Shown here piece by piece: positions 1-5,051 of a stretch of 5,959 nt of DNA (position 1 is its first letter; every line of letters begins with the position of its first letter). Source of the stretch: MGR-bin208 sp043780275 (GTDB lineage: Bacteria > Bacteroidota > Bacteroidia > Chitinophagales > Chitinophagaceae). The position numbers and the translations under genes are program-made. The notes below the pieces were generated by a model. That model saw nothing but the letters and a program-made list of their open reading frames with translations, was not told the origin of the DNA and did no database searches. The DNA lies in the NCBI GenBank assembly GCA_043780275.1, contig JAYWCV010000192.1:1-5959 (forward strand). Reading direction: 5' to 3'.

Positions 1-780
1 TTGGAAAACAACGAATTACAAGATGAAGAGTTAGTAAAATGGATTAGTTTACTATTAGCTCCCGGTGCATCACTGGGAGGTGCAAGGCCAAAAGCTAGCG
101 TAATCGGCCCTGATGAAAGTCTTTGGATTGCAAAATTTCCAAGTGTAAAAGACAAAGTTGATATTGGAGCTTGGGAAATGGTTGCTGCTGACTTGTCAAA
201 ATCTATAGGAATTAGAACAGCACAATCGATCATCAAGAAATTCAACAATGATCATCATACTTTTCTATCAAGTAGATTTGATAGGCATGTCGATGGTAGC
301 CGCTTTCACTTTGCATCAGCCATGACATTGCTTGGACATACAGATGGAGCTGAAGGAGTTTCTTATCTTGATCTTGCAGAATTCATTATGAGAAATGGAG
401 GAAACGTTGATGAAGATTTGAGAGAATTGTGGAAAAGAATAGTTTTTAATATTGCCATAAAAAATACGGATGATCATCTTCGAAATCATGGCTTTATTTT
501 GACCTCGAGTGGATGGGTACTTTCTCCTGCGTATGATGTCAATCCTGTTTATTTTGGAAGGGGTTTAACTTTAAACATTTCAGAAACTGATAATTCCCTT
601 GATTTTGATTTAGCTATTTCTGTAGCCCATTATTTCAGAGTAGAAAATGAGCTAGCAAAAAATATTGTAAATAAAGTTAAAGAGGCTGTAAAGGGTTGGA
701 CTAAACTTGCAAAAAAATATAGGATTCCATCACAGGAACAAGATTTAATGGCAGCGGCTTTTGATAATGACCAAGGTTAA
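1..780 (+). CDS. HipA-family Ser/Thr kinase (type II toxin-antitoxin toxin), 5' end cut by window
   Basis: This is the C-terminal 259 residues of a HipA-like protein kinase, usually the toxin of a HipBA pair that phosphorylates a translation factor such as an aminoacyl-tRNA synthetase. Visible motifs, in window numbering, are a Gly-rich ATP-contacting segment GASLGGARPK (22-31), the probable ATP lysine in IAKFPS (K45), SRFDR (91-95), the catalytic loop NTDDHLRNHGF (155-165, with D157 and N162 as catalytic base and metal ligand), and the DFG-like SPAYDVNP (176-182, metal ligand D179). All key residues of the visible core are present, so the enzyme looks intact. Family members are about 400 residues or longer and carry an N-terminal subdomain before the Gly-rich segment. 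The TTG at base 1 is therefore most likely an internal Leu codon, not the start. A HipB-type antitoxin would be expected upstream but is outside the window. The fold is near certain; the substrate and toxin activity are inferred. Confidence 0.9.
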   Translation: MENNELQDEELVKWISLLLAPGASLGGARPKASVIGPDESLWIAKFPSVKDKVDIGAWEMVAADLSKSIGIRTAQSIIKKFNNDHHTFLSSRFDRHVDGSRFHFASAMTLLGHTDGAEGVSYLDLAEFIMRNGGNVDEDLRELWKRIVFNIAIKNTDDHLRNHGFILTSSGWVLSPAYDVNPVYFGRGLTLNISETDNSLDFDLAISVAHYFRVENELAKNIVNKVKEAVKGWTKLAKKYRIPSQEQDLMAAAFDNDQG

Positions 781-844
781 ATGATATTTTTATAAAATAT
801 AGATAAACACGCTGATTAATTCATTCTTATATTTTACAACTCAA

Positions 845-866
845 AAACTGGCAGGAAACTGGCAGG
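845..866. repeat. Perfect 11-bp tandem repeat, two copies
   Basis: The unit AAACTGGCAGG occurs twice head to tail with no mismatch, between the hipA-like gene and the tRNA hairpin. Its position 50 bases from a tRNA 3' end would suit arm-type binding sites of a tyrosine recombinase, but no integrase is visible here. Alternatively it is the remnant of a coding end: frame 1 is open from a stop at 817-819 to TGA at 904-906 and reads TGRKLAGNKK across the repeat, without a start codon. Confidence 0.6.
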
Positions 867-870
867 AAAT

Positions 871-904
871 AAAAAACCACTTACATTTTTAGGTGTAAGT
901 GGTT
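871..904 (-). terminator. Rho-independent terminator downstream of the tRNA, probably bidirectional
   Basis: A perfect 11-bp stem (875-885 with 894-904, arms AACCACTTACA and TGTAAGTGGTT) closes an 8-base loop. On the minus strand it is followed by a U-rich tract (complement of the A-run at 871-876 and beyond), which suits termination of the tRNA transcript that ends at 916. On the plus strand it is followed by GATTTTT, so it could also stop transcription leaving the hipA-like gene. Confidence 0.75.
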
Positions 905-915
905 GATTTTTAGAG

Positions 916-989
916 TGGACCCTGCCGGGCTCGAACCAGCGACCCTCTGATTATGAGTCAGATGCTCTAACCAGCTGAGCTAAGGGTCC
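916..989 (-). tRNA. tRNA with CAU anticodon, probably tRNA-Ile2 (lysidine type), else elongator tRNA-Met
   Basis: Read on the minus strand, this is a complete 74-base cloverleaf. It has a 7-bp acceptor stem (GGACCCT with AGGGTCC), a D arm with AGCTGGTTA loop, an anticodon stem TCTGA/TCAGA with loop CTCATAA, a 5-base variable loop, a T arm GCTGG/CCGGC with TTCGAGC loop (one G-U pair) and discriminator A. The anticodon CAT lies at 953-955. No CCA is encoded, as is common in this phylum. The first pair is G-C, so it is not the initiator tRNA. The acceptor stem has C4-G69 and C5-G68, the pairs known in E. coli to favour TilS, and the body resembles E. coli ileX in its TTAGCTCAG start and GGTCGCTGGTTC segment. 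I therefore favour Ile2, where lysidine makes the anticodon read AUA. Simple anticodon-based annotation would call it Met. Confidence 0.95.
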
Positions 990-1010
990 TGCTTTTTGGT
1001 AAAGCGGAAG

Positions 1011-1018
1011 CAAAAATA
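1011..1018 (-). promoter_or_regulatory. Promoter -7 element for the tRNA
   Basis: The minus strand reads TATTTTTG, an exact match to the Bacteroidota -7 consensus TAnnTTTG. It lies 21 bases upstream of the tRNA 5' end at 989, giving a leader of about 15 bases. No convincing TTG -33 element is seen. Confidence 0.6.
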
Positions 1019-1071
1019 GGAAAATATTCTACTTGTTTTGCTCTTAACCTTTCATTAACCGAAAGAAAAAA

Positions 1072-1079
1072 TATATTTG
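1072..1079 (+). promoter_or_regulatory. Promoter -7 element for the outer-membrane protein gene
   Basis: TATATTTG matches TAnnTTTG exactly. Initiation a few bases downstream would leave a 5' leader of only about 10 bases before the ATG at 1096. No Shine-Dalgarno sequence is visible, as is normal in this phylum. The nearest TTG (1038-1040) is too far upstream to be a good -33 element. It is divergent from the tRNA promoter 54 bases to its left. Confidence 0.6.
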
Positions 1080-1095
1080 CGCTTCAAATCAAATT

Positions 1096-1836
1096 ATGAA
1101 GAAGATTTTTTTAGTTGCAGGATGTTGTTTTTTGATGACCAATTTGTTTGCACAGGAACAATTGGATACCGAAAATAAAAAGAAACTGGATCCTCGCCAG
1201 ATAAACCTTTCAAACAGATCAAATGATCATTTAATGATTCAGATAGGTTATACCGGGTGGTCGGCTATTCCGGATACCATCAATACCAAAGGGCTTTCCC
1301 GTTCTTTCAACATGTATTTTATGTTGGACATGCCCTTTAAAACAAATAAGCGTTTTAGTGCCGCCGCAGGAGTAGGTATTGCTACAGATAATATTTATTT
1401 CGATAAAACAAGTATAGGTATAAAAGAAATCAGCGGACCGTTGAAATTCAAAAATGTGGCAGATACCAACTATTTCAAAAAATATAAACTGGGTACAGCC
1501 TGGGCGGAAGTTCCTTTGGAATTGCGTTTTACAAATGACCCGACAAATAGCAAGAAAAGCATAAAAGCAGCGCTAGGCGTAAAAGTGGGCACTCTGTTGA
1601 ATGCCCATACCAAAGGAAAAAATTTGTTGAATAAAGCAGGATCACCGGTTAATAGTTATACTGAAAAATTAAACAGTAAAAAATATTTCAATACAACCCG
1701 AGTGGCATTGACCGGCCGTTTTGGCAAAGGAAATTTTAGCATGTTTGGAACGTACCAGGTTGGGCCTTTATTTAAAGAAGCACAGGGGCCGGCAGTAAAA
1801 CCATTTACTATTGGTTTTGCCATTAGTGGTTTATAA
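1096..1836 (+). CDS. Outer-membrane beta-barrel protein, small porin-like (PorT/OMP_b-brl type)
   Basis: This is a 246-residue exported protein predicted to fold as an eight-strand-class beta-barrel in the outer membrane. Residues 1-19 form a signal peptide: Lys-Lys, a hydrophobic core, then cleavage after NLFA. This leaves Gln20 at the mature N terminus. The mature part alternates polar and hydrophobic residues with aromatic-rich strands, for example MIQIGYTGW, SFNMYFMLDMPF, AAAGVGIATDNIYF, WAEVPLELRF, AALGVKVGTLL and FSMFGTYQVG, separated by Lys/Asn/Gly-rich turns. No enzyme motif is seen. It appears monocistronic: its promoter box lies just upstream and a large hairpin follows 20 bases after the stop. 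A conserved protein of the porin/OMP_b-brl_2 kind fits best; the cargo or partner is unknown. Confidence 0.8.
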   Translation: MKKIFLVAGCCFLMTNLFAQEQLDTENKKKLDPRQINLSNRSNDHLMIQIGYTGWSAIPDTINTKGLSRSFNMYFMLDMPFKTNKRFSAAAGVGIATDNIYFDKTSIGIKEISGPLKFKNVADTNYFKKYKLGTAWAEVPLELRFTNDPTNSKKSIKAALGVKVGTLLNAHTKGKNLLNKAGSPVNSYTEKLNSKKYFNTTRVALTGRFGKGNFSMFGTYQVGPLFKEAQGPAVKPFTIGFAISGL

Positions 1837-1855
1837 ATAAAAATGATTTTTTGAG

Positions 1856-2011
1856 AAGAGGCTGTATCAAAAGTTGAAAAATAAACCGCAAAGAACGCGA
1901 AGATTAAAACGCTAAGGGCACAAAGAAACGATTACTAACGTATTGTTCTTTGCGTTCTTTGCGGTCACTTAGCGTTCTTTGCGGTTAAAATGACTTTAGA
2001 TACAGCCTCTT
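1856..2011. repeat. 156-bp nested inverted-repeat element (MITE-like or palindromic intergenic repeat)
   Basis: The outer arms AAGAGGCTGTATC (1856-1868) and their exact reverse complement (1999-2011) extend inward through one mismatch with five further pairs. Inside them a second perfect 15-bp inverted repeat pairs AACCGCAAAGAACGC (1884-1898) with 1972-1986. A further copy of that motif in the right half (1952-1965) gives a 20-bp direct period with 1972-1985, and the core GTTCTTTGCG also occurs at 1945-1954. No open reading frame of note lies within it. CGCAAAGAACGC-type repeats recur in intergenic regions of Bacteroidota as I recall them, and the outer arms resemble insertion-sequence ends. 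No target-site duplication is evident. Confidence 0.75.
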
Positions 2012-2020
2012 TTTATTTTT
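1999..2020 (+). terminator. Terminator of the outer-membrane protein gene formed by the repeat's outer arms
   Basis: The right outer arm pairs with 1856-1868 and is followed by a T-rich tract (2008-2020, CTCTTTTTATTTTTT with the arm's last bases), the form of an intrinsic terminator, although the stem closes a very long structured loop. It ends plus-strand transcription from the gene stopping at 1836, directly in front of the hflX promoter. Confidence 0.55.
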
Positions 2021-2028
2021 TATCTTTG
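2021..2028 (+). promoter_or_regulatory. Promoter -7 element for hflX
   Basis: TATCTTTG is an exact TAnnTTTG match, abutting the T-tract of the preceding terminator. The predicted start is near 2033-2036. The -33 position would fall inside the right arm of the repeat element, around the TTTAG at 1995-1999, so the repeat may supply part of this promoter. Confidence 0.7.
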
Positions 2029-2041
2029 CACTTAAATTTAA

Positions 2042-2062
2042 CCCTCTTCAACACGAAGAGGG
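2042..2062 (+). promoter_or_regulatory. Leader hairpin abutting the hflX start
   Basis: A perfect 8-bp stem CCCTCTTC (2042-2049) and GAAGAGGG (2055-2062) closes the 5-base loop AACAC. The 3' arm contains the only purine-rich, SD-like run and touches the ATG at 2063. The transcript would begin about 7 bases upstream, so the hairpin would form almost the 5' end of the mRNA. The sequence just after it, ATGTTTTT, also gives it a terminator/attenuator look. A 5' mRNA-stabilising stem, a translation control or an attenuator are all possible. Confidence 0.6.
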
Positions 2063-3265
2063 ATGTTTTTAAAAATGATAGACAAGAAAAATAATATACA
2101 GAAAGAAGAAAAAGTGGTGCTTGTAGGATTGATTTCTAAGAGCCAGACTGAATTCCAGGTAAAAGAATACCTGGACGAGTTAGCTTTCCTGGTAGAAACA
2201 GCCGGTGCAAAAACGATTGGAACATTCACGCAAAAACTGGATTATCCAAACAGTAAAACCTTTGTAGGAAAAGGAAAGCTGGAAGAGATTAAAAAATACA
2301 TTCAATTAAAAGGAATTGATATTGCCATATTTGACGATGAATTAAGCGGGTCACAGATTGGCAATATCGAAAAAGTTTTAGGTATAAAAGTCATCGACCG
2401 CTCCGACTTGATTCTGGACATTTTTGCCCGCCGGGCAAAAACGGCTCAAGCAAAGGCGCAGGTAGAACTGGCACAGTACCAATATGTTTTACCAAGGCTC
2501 CGGGGAATGTGGTCGCACCTGGAAAGATTAGGTGGGGGTATTGGAACCAGAGGTCCGGGAGAAACAGAAATTGAAACGGACCGACGGATTGTCCGGGATA
2601 AAATAAATGTATTACGGAAAAAACTGGCAGAGATAGATAAGCAATCGCTGACCCAACGAAAAGAAAGAGGAGAATTTATTCGGGTGGCATTGGTTGGTTA
2701 TACCAATGTAGGAAAATCAACGATCATGAACCTTATCAGTAAGCGGGATGTGTTTGCAGAAAACAAACTTTTTGCCACCTTGGATACTACAACCAGTAAA
2801 GTTGTTTTTGATAACACTGCTTTTTTATTGAGTGATACCGTGGGTTTCATCCGCAAATTGCCCCATCACCTGGTAGAGAGTTTTAAAACTACATTGGATG
2901 AAGTACGAGAGTCTGATATCCTTTTGCATGTGGTGGATATCTCGCATCCTAATTATGAAGACCAGATAGCTGTGGTAAATAAAACCTTGCAGGAATTAAA
3001 AGTTTTGGATAAACCCATACTTACCGTATTTAATAAAATGGATCTTTATTCTAAAAATACATTTGACGAATGGCTGGAAGAGGAGACCAAACAGGATCTG
3101 CTAACGGACCTGCATGACCGCTGGCAAAGAGAAACAGATAATAATGCCGTTTTTGTTTCGGCTACTGAAAGAACCAACCTAGAAGGGCTGAGAAAAAACA
3201 TTTTGGATCGGGTAAAAGAAATATATAAAATTCGTTATCCATACCGATCAGAATCGTATTATTAA
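2063..3265 (+). CDS. hflX: GTPase HflX, ribosome-splitting/recycling factor
   Basis: HflX is a cytoplasmic GTPase that binds the 50S subunit and splits stalled or hibernating 70S ribosomes under stress. The N-terminal HflX domain spans about residues 18-200 and carries the family's Gly-rich GGGIGTRGPGE (157-167), followed by a basic helical linker. The G domain shows G1 GYTNVGKST (212-220), G2 TLDTTT (239-244), G3 DTVGF (258-262), G4 NKMD (324-327) and G5 SAT (366-368), all intact. At 400 residues it is close to the usual size. Two starts are possible: ATG at 2063, touching the leader hairpin, or ATG at 2075 (MIDKKN), which places the start where related proteins begin as I recall them and may be the true one. 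The Rieske gene follows 24 bases downstream, so co-transcription is likely. Confidence 0.96.
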   Translation: MFLKMIDKKNNIQKEEKVVLVGLISKSQTEFQVKEYLDELAFLVETAGAKTIGTFTQKLDYPNSKTFVGKGKLEEIKKYIQLKGIDIAIFDDELSGSQIGNIEKVLGIKVIDRSDLILDIFARRAKTAQAKAQVELAQYQYVLPRLRGMWSHLERLGGGIGTRGPGETEIETDRRIVRDKINVLRKKLAEIDKQSLTQRKERGEFIRVALVGYTNVGKSTIMNLISKRDVFAENKLFATLDTTTSKVVFDNTAFLLSDTVGFIRKLPHHLVESFKTTLDEVRESDILLHVVDISHPNYEDQIAVVNKTLQELKVLDKPILTVFNKMDLYSKNTFDEWLEEETKQDLLTDLHDRWQRETDNNAVFVSATERTNLEGLRKNILDRVKEIYKIRYPYRSESYY

Positions 3266-3289
3266 TCTCCATATATTTCAACAACTCAT

Positions 3290-3634
3290 ATGACAGAGAA
3301 ACCTGTTCAATGGATAAAAATTGCTGAACATATTGACGAAATAGTATTTGCAGAAAATCAGATTGCTTTAATTAAAGCAGATGAAAAAAATCTTTGCATT
3401 GGAAAACATCATGAAAACTATTTTGCTTTTGCAGAAAAATGTCCGCATGCCGGCGGATTATTGGCAGATGGATTTATCGATGCTTTAGGAAATGTAGTTT
3501 GCCCGTTACATCAATATCGGTATAACCTGAAAAATGGATATAACAGTAGTGGTGAAGGCTATTTCCTGCGAACTATGCCTGTTGAAATAAGAACTGATGG
3601 CGTTTTTGTTGGGATTAAAAACAGTTTCAAATAA
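3290..3634 (+). CDS. Rieske [2Fe-2S] ferredoxin-like protein
   Basis: This is a 114-residue single-domain, soluble Rieske protein without signal peptide or membrane segment, expected to carry electrons in the cytoplasm. Cluster ligands are visible as box I CPHAGG (C51, H53) and box II CPLHQYRY (C71, H74), spaced C-x-H-x17-C-x2-H as in the family. The C-terminal part (about 89-110) gives the strands that close the fold. The size and arrangement resemble the small ferredoxin subunits of ring-hydroxylating dioxygenases or NirD, but no oxygenase, reductase or nitrite reductase gene is nearby, so its partner is unknown. It lies 24 bases after hflX. The spacer contains TATATTTC, one base off a -7 box, so a weak promoter of its own cannot be excluded. 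Confidence 0.93.
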   Translation: MTEKPVQWIKIAEHIDEIVFAENQIALIKADEKNLCIGKHHENYFAFAEKCPHAGGLLADGFIDALGNVVCPLHQYRYNLKNGYNSSGEGYFLRTMPVEIRTDGVFVGIKNSFK

Positions 3635-3652
3635 TAATAATTAATATCTGTT

Positions 3653-3681
3653 TGATTAAATCAGGTTTAATTGGATTTTTT
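3653..3681 (+). terminator. Weak possible terminator after the Rieske gene
   Basis: A short AT-rich stem (ATTAAA 3655-3660 with TTTAAT 3666-3671, extended only by wobble pairs) with loop TCAGG precedes a six-T run (3676-3681). The stem is weak, so termination here is tentative. Confidence 0.3.
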
Positions 3682-3710
3682 GAATGAATTAGTAAGCTGA
3701 TTATCCAATT
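3669..3710. repeat. 8-bp inverted repeat in the gap before the YaiO-like gene
   Basis: AATTGGAT (3669-3676) and ATCCAATT (3703-3710) are perfect reverse complements separated by 26 bases. It could be an mRNA stem or a split operator; it partly competes with the weak terminator stem on its left. With this AT content, chance is a real alternative. Confidence 0.3.
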
Positions 3711-3792
3711 TATTATGATATTTTTCGTTTATGATTCGGTGATGTTCAGATTAAAACAATTTTTCTCATTCGTCATTTCATATCCAAATCCA

Positions 3793-5046
3793 ATGAACCG
3801 TAAAAAAGGCTTTCTATTTTTTCTGCTATTGTTTGTTTCCACATTTTTATTCAAACTTTCCGCACAGGAAAATTTTACTTCCGATGAATATTTTCAACAG
3901 GCTCGTACAGCCGCTTTCGACCATAAAGATTATAAATCGGCTATTGAATTATGTCAGAAAGCATTGATAAAAAGCCCCGATTATGCCGACATCCGAATTT
4001 TTTTGGGACGAGTTTATACCTGGTCCGACAAATTGGATAGTGCCCGAAATTGTTTCGAATATGTGTTAGCTAAGGAACCGGAAAACGAAGATGCTTCATC
4101 AGCCTATGCCGACCTGGAATATTGGAATGACAATGCGTTGAAATCATTATCGATTTGTGACAAGGCTTTGAAATTTCATCCGCAGTCGAATGAACTGCTA
4201 TTGAAAAAAGCAAAAGCTTTAAATGATTTAAGAAGATATTCAGAAGCAAATGATGCTTTATCTCAAATATTAAATACAGACCCAAAAAACGAAGCGGCCC
4301 GTTCGCTGGCAGAAAAAATAAAATTCCTTTCTTTCAAAAATAGATTTTCCGTCAGCTACGATTTGATCAGTTTCGATAAACAGTTTGAAGATCCCTGGCA
4401 TATTGTAAGTATCGATTATGGACGTACTACATCAATTGGTACGGTTACCGGCCGGTTGAATTATGGAAACCGTTTTAATACCAGTGCAGTTCAGTTTGAA
4501 GTTGATGCCTATCCCCGCATTTCAAAAACATTTTATGCGTATGTAAATGCAGGAATATCTGATACATCGGGTGTGTTTCCAAATTACCGTACCGGTTTTT
4601 CATTGTATGCCAACCTGCCAAAAAGTTTTGAAGCAGAAGCAGGCTTCCGGTTGTTATATTTTGGAAGTCCTACCTGGATATATACGGGATCGGTAAGTAA
4701 ATATGTAAGCAACTACTGGTTCAATTTCCGTACCTATTTAACACCGGCAACAAAATCAATTTCGCATTCTTATTCTTTAACAACAAGATATTATTATAAA
4801 GGCACGGATGATTTTTTGGCATTAAGTATAGGAACCGGAATTTCGCCTGATGATCGGAGTAATAATGTGCAGCTGACTAATAATTTATATAAACTTAAAT
4901 CAAACCGGATTACTTTTGATTATCGTAACTCCTTCAATAAATTCAATACATTTTTACTGACATTAGCATGGACGCATCAGGAGTATCTGCCTAAAGTAAC
5001 CGGTAATCAATACCTTGCCAGTATAAGTTACCTGAGAAAATTTTAA
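3793..5046 (+). CDS. TPR and YaiO-family outer-membrane beta-barrel protein
   Basis: This is an exported two-part envelope protein of 417 residues. Residues 1-24 are a signal peptide (MNRKKG, long Leu/Phe core, cleavage after KLSA) leaving Gln25 first. Residues about 30-178 form roughly four TPR repeats, for example DYKSAIELCQKALIKSPDYAD and RYSEANDALSQILNTDPKN. Residues about 185-417 form a barrel of the YaiO type, with amphipathic aromatic strands such as RTYLTPATKS, YYYKGTDDFLALSIGTGISPD and a C-terminal Phe typical of outer-membrane barrels. I chose the ATG at 3793. The frame stays open to an ATG at 3715, but that would bury the signal peptide behind 26 extra residues. Periplasmic TPRs plus a barrel recall exporters such as PgaA and BcsC, though the barrel here is smaller. 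The next gene starts 5 bases after the stop, so the two are very likely coupled. Substrate unknown. Confidence 0.88.
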   Translation: MNRKKGFLFFLLLFVSTFLFKLSAQENFTSDEYFQQARTAAFDHKDYKSAIELCQKALIKSPDYADIRIFLGRVYTWSDKLDSARNCFEYVLAKEPENEDASSAYADLEYWNDNALKSLSICDKALKFHPQSNELLLKKAKALNDLRRYSEANDALSQILNTDPKNEAARSLAEKIKFLSFKNRFSVSYDLISFDKQFEDPWHIVSIDYGRTTSIGTVTGRLNYGNRFNTSAVQFEVDAYPRISKTFYAYVNAGISDTSGVFPNYRTGFSLYANLPKSFEAEAGFRLLYFGSPTWIYTGSVSKYVSNYWFNFRTYLTPATKSISHSYSLTTRYYYKGTDDFLALSIGTGISPDDRSNNVQLTNNLYKLKSNRITFDYRNSFNKFNTFLLTLAWTHQEYLPKVTGNQYLASISYLRKF

Positions 5047-5051
5047 TCAGC

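Noticed and set aside
1..3. TTG at the first base as a real start codon of the HipA-like protein
   Set aside because: The kinase motifs begin too soon after it; the family's N-terminal subdomain would be missing, so the gene most likely starts outside the window.
784..800. Hairpin ATATTTT/AAAATAT just after the hipA-like gene as a terminator
   Set aside because: The stem is only A-T pairs and no T-run follows; the stronger hairpin at 875-904 is a better candidate.
1945..1985. Short repeats with a 20-bp period, considered as a CRISPR fragment
   Set aside because: The repeated unit is about 14 bp with only 6-base spacers and forms part of a larger inverted repeat; no array or cas gene is present.
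2038..2229. 63-codon open frame on the minus strand
   Set aside because: It lies opposite the promoter, leader hairpin and N-terminal part of hflX and has no family features; a shadow of the real gene.
3715..3792. Upstream in-frame ATG giving a 443-residue YaiO-like protein
   Set aside because: It would place 26 residues before a textbook signal peptide that begins at the ATG at 3793; the upstream part is more likely leader sequence.
4070..4285. 71-codon open frame on the minus strand
   Set aside because: It is fully antisense to the TPR region of the YaiO-like gene, with no recognisable domain and no promoter; a shadow.
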